DNA of 64,000 nucleotides from JAPHTQ01 sp050287105 (GTDB taxonomy: Bacteria; Pseudomonadota; Gammaproteobacteria; Thiohalomonadales; Thiohalomonadaceae): contig JBNKBG010000002.1 in assembly GCA_050287105.1 (NCBI GenBank), positions 4,858 through 68,857 on the forward strand, given 5' to 3'. The position numbers and the translations under genes are program-made. Below the pieces are notes generated by a model. The model searched no databases. It had not been told where the DNA came from and worked only from the letters and a program-made list of their open reading frames with translations. Shown here piece after piece: positions 1 through 7,980 of the stretch (positions are counted from its first letter, which is position 1; each line of letters starts with the position of its first letter).

Positions 1-1381
1 GGACCCTGGCCAGGAAACGCATGAAGCGTCCAACCTCACCCTTGTCATCGGCGGGCAGGTGCAGGAATTTGTATTCCTCGCCCGTCGAAGCCCGCATACC
101 GCTCAGGAAGAAAGGGCGGCCATCGAAGACGATGGGGGTCAGGTAGTTGACGTACTCCCGCGCCTCGCCATTGGCGGCACGCAGTTTGAAGACCACGCTG
201 GGACCGTAATTCTGGTTCTTCTTACCGCTGGGGTCGCCCTCCGGCAGGGGGAAGATGTTGAACATCTTGAAGTCATCCAGCTCCAGCATGTACTCATTGT
301 CGCCCGCCTGCATCGGCACGTTACTGCCGATGGTACCCTTGATCGGCTCCGCCTTATTGGTGGCATCCAGGGGCCAGGAGAGCAGATTGATGACGGAACC
401 GCCGTCGGCAAAACTCGACTGATAGATAGCGTAACCCTTGTAGATCAGCGGGTGATTCACCTCGATATTCGCCTCAAGCGGCTCCTTCAGTTCAGCGTCG
501 TGAATACGCACACGGCTGGCAAAGAGTTTGGGCATGCCAGTGGAGTAGTGCTCAATCTTGAAATCAATCACCTCGACGGAGAAGGGCAGCCGCTGCACCA
601 GATAACCATCACGCATACCGAGAAAGACAAAATCGGAGCGGGAACCCTCGGGGATGGTGACGCTGCCGCGGAAGGAGCTGTTATCCGCCGGCAACACGCT
701 CTTATCCGGCACCATGCTCACTGGCATGCTGCGGGTCTCGATAGCGATATCACCACTCCACTCGGCAATGCGCAGCGGCAGGTTACCGTCGATCAAGCCA
801 CCCAGGCAGATCACCACGATAGAGACGTGGGAGAGCAGGTAACCCAGACGACCGACCGAACCCTTCATCGCCGCCAGGGTGGTGTATCCCTCATGACGCT
901 TGCTGCGTACCCGGTAACCCAGCTTTTGCAGGCGTCCGCCCAGCGCCGTGACCGCCTGCTCCGTGCCTTCAGCGCTGCGCCACTCCGCCTTGTGATGAAA
1001 AGCGGCCAGCGATTTGGCCTGCACATCGAGACGGAAATTGCGCATGTCCTTGATGATGGAAGGTGTGTTGCGATAGACACAGACGCCGGTGGAGACCAGC
1101 AGGATCCCCAGCAGGGTGATAAACCAGGGGGCACCGTAGATATCGAACAGGCCGAGGGATTTGAATACCTCAAACCAGAACGATCCGAATTTAATCACGT
1201 AGTTGGTATAGGGCTCGTTCTGTTTCAGTACCGTACCGATCACGGCGGCGATCGAGATCGCTACCAGCATGGTGATCGCCAGGTTCATGGAACCGAGGAA
1301 CTCCACCAAAATCAGGGAGAAGTTGCGCCGTGGACGCGCTGTATGGGCTGTTTCGTTCAAGGGTTTCACCATCTTCGGCAT
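1..1381 (-). CDS. resB: Cytochrome c biogenesis protein ResB (partial, C-terminus off the left edge)
   Basis: ResB (Ccs1) works with CcsA in system II cytochrome c maturation, delivering haem across the inner membrane to apocytochromes. About 460 residues are present and the gene runs off the window. Visible are TM1 near residue 24 (FLGSMNLAITMLVAI), TM2 near residue 80 (APWFITLLGILLVSTGV) and TM3 near residue 173 (LGYLLSHVSIVVICLGG), whose histidine is the type of haem-ligand residue known in this family. A large periplasmic domain follows. The start taken is ATG at 1381 (MPKMVKP); ATG at 1372 is possible. It lies beside cytochrome c4 and c5 genes, which are its likely clients. A 141-bp foldback element begins 28 bases upstream of the start. 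Confidence 0.88.
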   Translation of the reverse strand, partial: MPKMVKPLNETAHTARPRRNFSLILVEFLGSMNLAITMLVAISIAAVIGTVLKQNEPYTNYVIKFGSFWFEVFKSLGLFDIYGAPWFITLLGILLVSTGVCVYRNTPSIIKDMRNFRLDVQAKSLAAFHHKAEWRSAEGTEQAVTALGGRLQKLGYRVRSKRHEGYTTLAAMKGSVGRLGYLLSHVSIVVICLGGLIDGNLPLRIAEWSGDIAIETRSMPVSMVPDKSVLPADNSSFRGSVTIPEGSRSDFVFLGMRDGYLVQRLPFSVEVIDFKIEHYSTGMPKLFASRVRIHDAELKEPLEANIEVNHPLIYKGYAIYQSSFADGGSVINLLSWPLDATNKAEPIKGTIGSNVPMQAGDNEYMLELDDFKMFNIFPLPEGDPSGKKNQNYGPSVVFKLRAANGEAREYVNYLTPIVFDGRPFFLSGMRASTGEEYKFLHLPADDKGEVGRFMRFLARV

Positions 1382-1409
1382 TGCGCCTTATGCCGCCGTT
1401 TCAAAACAT

Positions 1410-1550
1410 GGGTATCTCTAAAAATTCAATCAAGGCGATGAGTGCAAGGCGGAAGGCAACGAAAAAGCGCAGTTTACATGGAGTAAATGAGCATTTTGAG
1501 GCGCTTTCCAACACCGCAATCGCGGCTTGAGTGGATTTTTAGAGGTGCCC
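1410..1550 (+). mobile_element. 141-bp MITE-like foldback element, copy 1
   Basis: This segment is about 94% identical (133/141, no indels) to the reverse complement of 40220-40360. It is bounded by imperfect 25-bp terminal inverted repeats, GGGTATCTCTAAAAATTCAA at the left and the complement of GGGCACCTCTAAAAATCCAC at the right. Flanks are ACAT and ATAT, a possible degraded 4-bp duplication. It encodes no transposase. The ends resemble those of IS5-type elements, which is inference from memory. It sits between the resB start and the cytochrome c4 terminator. Confidence 0.8.
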
Positions 1551-1582
1551 ATATCACCGGCTTCTTATACAGCCTACAGATA

Positions 1583-1610
1583 ATAAAGGGTGGCCTGAGC
1601 CACCCTTTAT
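1583..1610 (-). terminator. Terminator of the cytochrome c5-c4 operon
   Basis: A 12-bp perfect stem (ATAAAGGGTGGC, loop CTGA, complement) lies 27 bases beyond the cytochrome c4 stop. The U-tract on the minus strand is short and interrupted, so termination may be partial or bidirectional. Confidence 0.7.
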
Positions 1611-1636
1611 TTTGTTACAACAATCTGCAACGAAGA

Positions 1637-2242
1637 TTAATGCAGACCGGCGATATACTCAGCTACCGCGGCAATATCAGCATCGCTCATCTTGGCAGCG
1701 ATGTCGCGCATCATCTTCTGTGGGTCTGTGGTACGGGTACCGGAACGGAAATCGTTCAGCGCCTTGCTCACATACATCGTGTGCTGACCGCTGAGGGAGG
1801 GGAAGCCCGCTCCCGGATTACCGGCACCGGAAGGACCGTGGCAAGCCATACAGGCGGAAACACCCTTAGCGGCATCACCACCTTCATACAGCTTCTTACC
1901 CGCGGCGGCTTTCTCCATATCGGCAGGAGCACCGACAACCTTGTTCTGGCTGGAGAAATACGCTGCCAGGTCGGCCGCGTCCTGGGCACTCAATGGAGCT
2001 GCCATACCGCTCATGGTCGGATCCGTACGCTCACCCGCCTTGAACTGGGTCAGTTGCTTCTCAATATAAGAGGCGTGCTGACCAGCCAGCTTGGGGAAAG
2101 TCGGGATCATGCTGTTCCCATCCATGCCGTGGCAGGCACCACAGGTCATGGCCTTGGTTTTACCCGCAGCGGCATCACCCGCAGCAGACACAACGCCAGT
2201 GGCGCTAAACATTACCAGAACGGCTAAAGCTAGATTCTTCAT
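1637..2242 (-). CDS. Dihaem cytochrome c4
   Basis: A 201-residue periplasmic electron carrier with two c-type haem sites, CGACH near residue 35 and CMACH near residue 132, in two homologous halves, as in cytochrome c4. The N-terminus is a Sec signal peptide (MKNLALAVLVMFSATGVVSA, cut after about residue 20). Methionines such as in MIPTFPKLAGQH and later in each half fit the sixth haem ligands. Cytochrome c4 passes electrons from the bc1 complex to terminal oxidases. It follows the c5-type gene by 46 bases in the same direction and probably shares its promoter. Confidence 0.93.
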   Translation of the reverse strand: MKNLALAVLVMFSATGVVSAAGDAAAGKTKAMTCGACHGMDGNSMIPTFPKLAGQHASYIEKQLTQFKAGERTDPTMSGMAAPLSAQDAADLAAYFSSQNKVVGAPADMEKAAAGKKLYEGGDAAKGVSACMACHGPSGAGNPGAGFPSLSGQHTMYVSKALNDFRSGTRTTDPQKMMRDIAAKMSDADIAAVAEYIAGLH

Positions 2243-2288
2243 TGGGTCCCCGTATTTCAGACTTTTTGCAGATTGACGTCTCTAAAAC

Positions 2289-2609
2289 TTACTGAGCCTT
2301 GGAGACGATATACTCAACAGCCGCTTCGATATCTGCGTCAGGCAGATCGGCACGGCCACCTTTAGGAGGCATTACGCCTTTGGTACCTTTGAAACCCTGA
2401 ACAGCGTGCTGCTTCAGCACATCCATGCCCTGGGCAATACGCGGTTCCCAGGCAGCCTTGTCACCGGCTTTAGGAGCGCCCGCAGCGCCAGTGGAGTGGC
2501 AAGCAAAGCAAACGGTGTTATAAATAGTCGCACCATCGGCAGCCATAGCGCCCTGGGCGGAAATCATCAGTGCAGCACCGGCAGCGGCAGCAAATACGAA
2601 CTTTTTCAT
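2289..2609 (-). CDS. Class I cytochrome c, c5 type
   Basis: A 106-residue exported monohaem cytochrome. It has a signal peptide ending near residue 23 (AMA-ADG), one haem motif CFACH near residue 34 and the MPPKGG segment typical of cytochrome c5, which carries the methionine ligand. The start is supported by GAGGAG seven bases upstream. It is first in an operon with cytochrome c4. Likely role: soluble periplasmic electron transfer to oxidases. The exact partner cannot be read from sequence. Confidence 0.9.
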   Translation of the reverse strand: MKKFVFAAAAGAALMISAQGAMAADGATIYNTVCFACHSTGAAGAPKAGDKAAWEPRIAQGMDVLKQHAVQGFKGTKGVMPPKGGRADLPDADIEAAVEYIVSKAQ

Positions 2610-2746
2610 CTTTCATCTCCTCATCGTTTTGAGATATGGACCTACTCCTTGCGGAATGTTGGTCCTTGTAGGTTTTTAGTATTTCTGACCGGGAGATGAG
2701 CGTGTTACCCTCATGCACGCCCCGGACATTCGCCAAGCAGCGTGTC

Positions 2747-2776
2747 TATATACCAATTTTGAGCACCCCGGGTCAA
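2747..2776 (-). promoter_or_regulatory. Predicted sigma-70 promoter of the cytochrome c5-c4 operon
   Basis: Minus strand: TTGACC at 2776-2771, an 18-base spacer, then TATATA at 2752-2747. This would start transcription near 2740, about 130 bases before the cytochrome c5 start. Confidence 0.45.
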
Positions 2777-2849
2777 TCACGGCTGGTGATACATTTACCA
2801 CCGATACCATTGCAAATTGACCACGAAGGCCATTACAGATTCCATCATC

Positions 2850-3467
2850 ATGCAAAAAAATCCCTTTAAATCCATCGCTTTTCTCACCAGTGCCAACGCC
2901 CTGAATCAGCTGCCTTCAGACCACGGTGCCGAGGTCGCCTTTGCCGGACGCTCCAACGCCGGCAAATCCAGCGCCCTGAATGTGATTACGGAACAACACA
3001 ACCTGGCGCGCACCAGCAAGACCCCTGGCCGCACCCAGCTGATCAATTTCTTTGAGCTGGACCCCGACCACCGTCTGGTGGACCTGCCCGGCTATGGCTA
3101 CGCCAAGGTCCCCATATCGGTAAAGCGCCACTGGCAGCAGGTGCTCTCCGATTACCTGCGAGTGCGCAAGTGCCTGCGTGGTCTGGTGCTTTTGATGGAT
3201 GTGCGCCACCCGCTCAAGGAGTTCGACGTACAGATGCTCGACTGGTGCAAGCATCAGGAGATGCGTGTCCATGTCCTGCTGACCAAGTCCGACAAGCTGG
3301 GGAATGGTCCGGCAGGCAGCGCCCTGCAGCAGGTCAAAAAAGAACTCACCGCCAACTACCCACTGGCCTCGGCACAGCTATTCTCCTCCCTTAATCGCAG
3401 GGGCGTCGAAGAGGCTCGGCTAAAACTGGCTGAATGGCTGGAACTGGGGAAAAACGACGGACAATAA
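2850..3467 (+). CDS. engB: Ribosome biogenesis GTPase EngB (YihA/YsxC)
   Basis: A small GTPase required for assembly of the large ribosomal subunit. Motifs are Walker A GRSNAGKSS near residue 32, the switch I segment TSKTPGRTQLINFF, G3 DLPGYG and G4 TKSDK. The ATG at 2850 (MQKNPFKS) gives 205 residues, the usual family length; an in-frame TTG at 2817 would add 11 residues. Neither has a strong Shine-Dalgarno sequence. The gene converges on polA, as in E. coli and Pseudomonas, and its stop codon overlaps the U-tract side of the small-RNA terminator on the other strand. Confidence 0.95.
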   Translation: MQKNPFKSIAFLTSANALNQLPSDHGAEVAFAGRSNAGKSSALNVITEQHNLARTSKTPGRTQLINFFELDPDHRLVDLPGYGYAKVPISVKRHWQQVLSDYLRVRKCLRGLVLLMDVRHPLKEFDVQMLDWCKHQEMRVHVLLTKSDKLGNGPAGSALQQVKKELTANYPLASAQLFSSLNRRGVEEARLKLAEWLELGKNDGQ

Positions 3468-3507
3468 AAAACCCCGGTCGTGGGGAGGTAGGAGAGTACG
3501 ACCGGGG
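3466..3507 (-). terminator. Intrinsic terminator of the polA-engB small RNA
   Basis: A perfect 10-bp stem CCCCGGTCGT/ACGACCGGGG (3507-3498 and 3481-3472) is followed on the minus strand by TTTTTT opposite the engB stop. No U-tract follows on the plus strand, so it serves minus-strand transcripts. The 16-base loop is C/U-rich (CTCTCCTACCTCC). Confidence 0.88.
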
Positions 3508-3592
3508 CTCGAATTACCCAACAACCTTGGGGGGAATTGTCGGGGTACTGCTTTGTCCCGTAAGGAGAGAACGGGGTGCGCAATGGTTGCGC
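3466..3592 (-). ncRNA. Predicted Spot 42/ErsA-position small RNA between polA and engB
   Basis: No recognisable ORF lies here, but the minus strand has the parts of a free-standing ~127-nt RNA. There is a sigma-E-like promoter just upstream, a 7-bp 5' hairpin (TGCGCAA/TTGCGCA, 3577-3593), a CCCGT/ACGGG hairpin with loop UCUCUCCUU (3557-3575), a CCCAA/UUGGG hairpin, and a strong terminator. In E. coli, Spot 42 (spf) lies between polA and yihA; in Pseudomonas, as I recall, the envelope-stress RNA ErsA occupies the same place. Primary sequence need not be homologous. Expression is inferred. The 5' end could shift by a few bases. Confidence 0.65.
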
Positions 3593-3597
3593 AGGTA

Positions 3598-3625
3598 TTA
3601 GGACTCGGGGGTTTCGGGAAAGTTC
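3598..3625 (-). promoter_or_regulatory. Sigma-E/AlgU-like promoter for the small RNA
   Basis: Minus strand: GAACTT at 3625-3620, a 15-base spacer, then GTCCTAA at 3604-3598. The E. coli sigma-E consensus is GGAACTT-N15-GTCTAA. Upstream lies a run of A-tracts (opposite 3640-3657) like the UP elements of such promoters. Confidence 0.6.
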
Positions 3626-3747
3626 AGGGGTTGGAAAACTTTTTTTAGTTTTTTTCTTGGGTATTGGGATTGATGGGCACGTTTCGCTTTGCCCACCCTG
3701 CCCACTTTACGCTGCCGCATCAGGAGACAAAGCGGCTTTTGAGGTCT

Positions 3748-6453
3748 CTAGTGGGCTTCATCCCAGTTGGCACCACTCCCGGCCTCCACCACCAACGGTA
3801 CCCTCAACGCCGCCGCCCCGCTCATCAACTCGATAATCTTCCCGCTCACCGCATCGACCTTCGCCTCGGGCACCTCGAACACCAGTTCGTCATGGACCTG
3901 CATGATCATGTGGATCTCCGGCTGATCCGCCAGCCAGGCGTCCACGGTGAGCATGGCACGTTTGATGATGTCGGCGGCGGTGCCCTGCATCGGCGCGTTG
4001 ATCGCGGTACGCTCGGCGTACTGACGACGCTGGCCGTTGCTCGACTTGATGTCGGGGATATAGAGACGACGTCCGAAGGCGGTCTCCACATAGCCCTGCT
4101 CGCGGGCCAGTTCGCGGGTGTTATCCATATAGGCCTTCACCCCCGGATAGCGGGCGAAGTAGAGATCCACATAGTTCTGCGCCGCGGCACGATCGATACC
4201 CAGTTGCTTGGCCAGACCGAAGGCGGACATGCCGTAGATCAGGCCGAAATTGATCGCCTTGGCGCTGCGGCGCTGTTCGCCGCTCACCTTATCCAGCGCT
4301 TCGCCAAAGACCTCGGCAGCGGTGGCGCGGTGAATATCCTCCCCTGCGGCAAAGGCCTTGAGCAGCCCTTCGTCACCGGAGAGGTGGGCCATGATGCGCA
4401 GCTCGATCTGCGAGTAGTCGGCGGCGACGATGCGCGAACCGGACGGGGCGATAAAGGCCTGACGGATACGTCGACCCTCTTCGGTACGCACCGGGATGTT
4501 TTGCAGGTTCGGATCGGAAGAGGAGAGCCGTCCGGTCGCCGCCACCGCCTGATGGTAGGAGGTGTGTACCCGGCCGGTGTGCATGCTGATCATCAGCGGC
4601 AGCTTGTCGGTGTAAGTCGACTTGAGCTTGGACATGGAGCGATGCTCCAGGATCAGGCGCGGCAACGGATAGTCCAGCGCCAGTTCCGCCAGCACCTCTT
4701 CGGCGGTGGAGGGCTGCCCCTTGGGGGTCTTCTTCAATACCGGCAGGCCCAGCTTGTCGAACAGGATCGCCTGGATCTGTTTCGGTGAACCGAGATTGAA
4801 GATCTCGCCCGCCTCGTCGTAGGCGGCCTTTTCAAGTGCTTCCATCTTCTGCGCCAGTTCGCCGCTCTGCTGCTCCAGCATCGCCTTGTCCACCAGCACG
4901 CCGGTCCGTTCCATTCGTGAAAGAATCGACAGCAGCGGGACTTCGAGTTCGCGGTAGAGTTTCGCCAGCGATGGAATGGCTTCCAACTGCGGCCACAGGG
5001 CCTGGTGCAGACGCAGGGTAATGTCCGCATCCTCCGCCGCGTAGGGACCGGCCTGCTCCAGCGCCACCTCGTTGAAGCCGATCTGCTTGGCGCCCTTGCC
5101 CGCCACCTCTTCATAACTGATGTTTTTGTGGCCGAGATATTTCAGCGCCAGCGAATCCATATCGTGACGGGTGGCGGTGGAGTCGAGCACGTAGGATTCG
5201 AGCATGGTGTCATGGGCGATGCCACGCAGATCGATACCGTGGTTGGCGAGCACACTCTTGTCGTACTTGAGGTTCTGCCCGACCTTCAGGTGCTTGTCGC
5301 TTTCCAGTAACGGTTTGAGTTTTTCCAGCACCTCGCTGCGCGGTAGTTGTTGCGGTGCGCCGGGATAGTTGTGCGCTACCGGGACATAAGCCGCCCTGTG
5401 CGCTTCGACAGCAAACGAAACGCCCACGATCATTGCGTCCATATAGTCGAGGCTGGTGGTCTCGGTATCGAAGGCAAACAACGCTGCCTGTTCCAGTTTT
5501 TTCAACCAGGCATCGAAGGCTTTCCAGTCGAGCACCGTTTCGTAACTGCTTTCGGCGTTGACCTGCTCCGCCTCAACCGGTGCCGCTTCACCACTGTTTA
5601 GTAACTCACTCAGCCAGCTCTTGAATTCCAGTTTGCTGAAGAGATCGCGCAGCGCGTTTTGATCCGACGCCTGCCGCTCCAGTTGCAGCGGCTTGAGATC
5701 CATCGCTACGTCACACTTGATCGTCACCAGCTCTTTCGACAGTGGCAGCTGTTGCAGACTGTCGCGCAGGTACTCGCCCACCTTGCCCTTGAACTCATCG
5801 GCACGGGCGATGATCGCGTCGAGCGACCCATACTCCTGCAACCACTTTACCGCGGTCTTCGGGCCAACCTTGGGCACACCGGGAACGTTATCCACGGTAT
5901 CGCCGATCAGCGCCAGGTAGTCGATGATCCGCTCCGGTGGAATACCGAATTTTTCGCTAACGCCATCCGGATCCATGGTGGTCTCGGTCATGGTGTTGAC
6001 CAGGGTGACGTGTTCGTTGACCAGCTGCGCCATGTCCTTGTCCCCGGTGGAGACCAGCACCTTCATCCCCTGCTCTTCCGCCTGCTTCGCCAGGGTGCCG
6101 ATCACGTCGTCCGCCTCTACACCCTCGATACTTAGCAGCGGCAAACCCATGGCACGGACGATGGCGTGGATCGGTTCGATCTGGCTGCGCAGGTCGTCAG
6201 GCATCGGCGGGCGGTTGGCCTTGTACTCGGGGTACATCTCATCGCGGAAGGTCTTGCCCTTGGCGTCGAACACTACTGCCACGTGGGCCGGATCGTAATC
6301 CTTGAGCAGACGACGCAGCATGTTGGTCACGCCGTAGGCGGCGCCAGTCGGCTCGCCTTTCGAGTTGGTCAGCGAAGGCATGGCGTGGAAGGCGCGGTAG
6401 AGGTAGGAGGAGCCGTCCACCAGCACCAGCAGTTTGTTGTCCTTATTTGGCAT
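3748..6453 (-). CDS. polA: DNA polymerase I
   Basis: 901 residues with all three PolA domains. The N-terminal 5'-3' exonuclease has VEADDVIGTLA and DTVDNVPGVPKVGPKTA. The 3'-5' proofreading domain has DTETTSLDYMD near residue 328, so its catalytic acidic residues are kept. The polymerase domain has motif A DYSQIELR near 677, motif B RRSAKAINFGLIYGMS and motif C QVHDELVFEV near 852. It fills Okazaki and repair gaps. The full-length form with an intact exonuclease matches Enterobacteria and Pseudomonas PolA. Its 3' flank holds the small-RNA gene. Confidence 0.98.
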   Translation of the reverse strand: MPNKDNKLLVLVDGSSYLYRAFHAMPSLTNSKGEPTGAAYGVTNMLRRLLKDYDPAHVAVVFDAKGKTFRDEMYPEYKANRPPMPDDLRSQIEPIHAIVRAMGLPLLSIEGVEADDVIGTLAKQAEEQGMKVLVSTGDKDMAQLVNEHVTLVNTMTETTMDPDGVSEKFGIPPERIIDYLALIGDTVDNVPGVPKVGPKTAVKWLQEYGSLDAIIARADEFKGKVGEYLRDSLQQLPLSKELVTIKCDVAMDLKPLQLERQASDQNALRDLFSKLEFKSWLSELLNSGEAAPVEAEQVNAESSYETVLDWKAFDAWLKKLEQAALFAFDTETTSLDYMDAMIVGVSFAVEAHRAAYVPVAHNYPGAPQQLPRSEVLEKLKPLLESDKHLKVGQNLKYDKSVLANHGIDLRGIAHDTMLESYVLDSTATRHDMDSLALKYLGHKNISYEEVAGKGAKQIGFNEVALEQAGPYAAEDADITLRLHQALWPQLEAIPSLAKLYRELEVPLLSILSRMERTGVLVDKAMLEQQSGELAQKMEALEKAAYDEAGEIFNLGSPKQIQAILFDKLGLPVLKKTPKGQPSTAEEVLAELALDYPLPRLILEHRSMSKLKSTYTDKLPLMISMHTGRVHTSYHQAVAATGRLSSSDPNLQNIPVRTEEGRRIRQAFIAPSGSRIVAADYSQIELRIMAHLSGDEGLLKAFAAGEDIHRATAAEVFGEALDKVSGEQRRSAKAINFGLIYGMSAFGLAKQLGIDRAAAQNYVDLYFARYPGVKAYMDNTRELAREQGYVETAFGRRLYIPDIKSSNGQRRQYAERTAINAPMQGTAADIIKRAMLTVDAWLADQPEIHMIMQVHDELVFEVPEAKVDAVSGKIIELMSGAAALRVPLVVEAGSGANWDEAH

Positions 6454-6878
6454 GGCTGCGATCTGTCAGGGAGTTCGGGCAAGCAGGATAAACCATCTCT
6501 CCCTGGATTGCTGCCGGGGTAAAGCCGCAGAAATAAATTACTTCATTATCAATTACTAACATTAATACTAAGTATTGACTATTCCCCTATAAACAGTTTA
6601 AATGCCTCCACCCTGCATCACACGCAGCCGACCACAGCAGTGGTTGACACACCGGTGACAAAAATAATTCAGCGCCGGACAGTCGAAGGCAACACACGTG
6701 TAGGAGCAAATGGGGGAGTTATAAAAAAAACAAAATGAGTTTCCGCCGGCATATGCCGGCTTTATTTTTTCTGCTGAAAAAACCTTTGCCACAAAGTGGC
6801 CAGGCACCTTTCCTGTATGCCCAACTGCTTCTCCGCCCTATAATGGAATGACATTCCGCAGCGATCGATTGGATATCC
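6454..6878. other. 425-bp spacer between polA and the LOG-family gene
   Basis: The spacer separates divergent genes. Bases 6530-6600 are AT-rich and probably hold the polA promoter. On the plus strand, TTGACA at about 6643 could drive a short transcript ending at the 6745-6770 terminator. The only in-frame start with a GGAG nearby in that stretch gives four codons, so no protein is called. Confidence 0.5.
6745..6770 (+). terminator. Strong intrinsic terminator without an evident upstream gene
   Basis: The perfect palindrome GCCGGCATATGCCGGC (6745-6760; stem GCCGGC, loop ATAT) is followed directly by TTTATTTTTT. Nothing on the plus strand upstream encodes a protein, so it may end a small RNA or a leader, or shield the next gene from read-through. 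Confidence 0.7.
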
Positions 6879-7601
6879 ATGAGTGACAAAGAAAAAACCC
6901 CGCACCACGGCGTGATCCCTGACGACAGCATGTTGACTCGCGAGTCGTGGAAGATCTTTCAGATCATGGCCGAGTTCGTCGAGGGTTTTGAGCGGCTGGC
7001 AGAGATCCGCCCTTCGGTGAGCATCTTTGGCTCAGCACGTACCCCGGTGGACCACCCCTACTACCAGCTCACCGAGGAGATCGCCTACAACCTCTCCCAG
7101 GCCGGTTTTTCCGTGGTCAGCGGTGGCGGCCCCGGCATCATGGAGGCGGCCAACAAAGGCGCCTATCGTGGCAAATCCCCCTCCATCGGCCTCAATATCC
7201 AGCTGCCCCACGAGCAGTCGGGTAACGATTATCAGGACATCCGCCTCAGCTTCCGCCACTTTTTCTCGCGCAAGGTGATGTTTGTGAAGTACGCCGCCGC
7301 CTACGTGGTGATGCCTGGCGGCTTCGGCACCCTCGACGAACTGGCCGAGATCCTGACCCTGGTGCAGACCGGCAAGACCCGCCGTATCCCTATCATCCTG
7401 GTCCACTCACCCTTCTGGAAAGGTCTGATAGAGTGGATTCGCACGACACTGGTGGAAGAGAAGGTGATCAGCCCGGAAGACCTGGACCTGTTGCAGATCA
7501 TCGACGAACCTGAAAAAGTGGTCGAAGCGATCTTCAGCCACTACGAACAAACCGGATTCGAGCCCTCTGCCAAAGAGCGCGAGATCCTGCTCGATCTTTA
7601 A
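6879..7601 (+). CDS. LOG-family Rossmann-fold nucleotide-binding protein (TIGR00730 type)
   Basis: 240 residues with the family signature PGGFGTLDE near residue 145 and SGGGPGIMEAANKGA near residue 80. Proteins of this family hydrolyse nucleoside 5'-monophosphates to free base and ribose 5-phosphate. They are often mislabelled lysine decarboxylases. The length fits the short LOG form rather than the 454-residue PpnN. The start MSDKEKTP directly follows the spacer; the DUF2782 gene begins 10 bases after its stop, so the two are probably co-transcribed. The in vivo substrate cannot be told from sequence. Confidence 0.88.
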   Translation: MSDKEKTPHHGVIPDDSMLTRESWKIFQIMAEFVEGFERLAEIRPSVSIFGSARTPVDHPYYQLTEEIAYNLSQAGFSVVSGGGPGIMEAANKGAYRGKSPSIGLNIQLPHEQSGNDYQDIRLSFRHFFSRKVMFVKYAAAYVVMPGGFGTLDELAEILTLVQTGKTRRIPIILVHSPFWKGLIEWIRTTLVEEKVISPEDLDLLQIIDEPEKVVEAIFSHYEQTGFEPSAKEREILLDL

Positions 7602-7611
7602 GGGGAAAACT

Positions 7612-7905
7612 ATGCGTTACCTGCCACTGCTGTTCACCGCCCTGCTACTCGCCGCACCACTTAGTGCTGAAGAGAGCACAGCCAGCAGCGATGAAGAGCT
7701 GCAACCGGAAGTCACCATTGTCCACCGTGGCAAGGAGACCATCGAGGAGTATCGTGTTGGCGGCCAGCTCTACATGGTCAAGATCACCCCCAGCAACGGC
7801 GTGCCCTACTACTTAATGGACACCGACGGCGATGGCAGTCTGGAGACCCGGCGCAACGACCTTGAAAACCCCTCCGTGGTGCAGTGGCGCATCTTTACCT
7901 GGTAA
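7612..7905 (+). CDS. DUF2782 family exported protein
   Basis: 97 residues with a cleavable signal peptide (MRYLPLLFTALLLAAPLSA) and the DUF2782 core: an acidic stretch, then PEVTIVHRGKETIEEYRVGG, YMVKITPSNGVPYYL and a C-terminal QWRIFTW. The function is unknown. In Pseudomonas and relatives the family member sits between polA and thrB, as here. It is preceded by AGGGGAAAAC as ribosome-binding site and follows the LOG gene closely. Confidence 0.88.
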   Translation: MRYLPLLFTALLLAAPLSAEESTASSDEELQPEVTIVHRGKETIEEYRVGGQLYMVKITPSNGVPYYLMDTDGDGSLETRRNDLENPSVVQWRIFTW

Positions 7906-7980
7906 TTGCGCAACGCCGCACTGTCTTTCCTGTTCGCGGGCAGATAAAATCACGCCCACGGCAAATAACCGAAGCTTTTT

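Noticed and set aside
59..1441. Long plus-strand open frame across the first 1.4 kb
   Set aside because: It is the antisense of resB. Its residues lack any domain, while the minus-strand frame has ResB helices and motifs.
3466..3592. Calling the RNA Spot 42 by name
   Set aside because: Position matches spf, but I see no obvious sequence identity to Spot 42 and the promoter type differs. The name would overclaim.
3664..4788. Plus-strand open frame of 374 codons antisense to polA
   Set aside because: polA on the minus strand is full length with all motifs. The plus frame has a histidine-rich, motif-free composition typical of an antisense shadow in GC-rich DNA.
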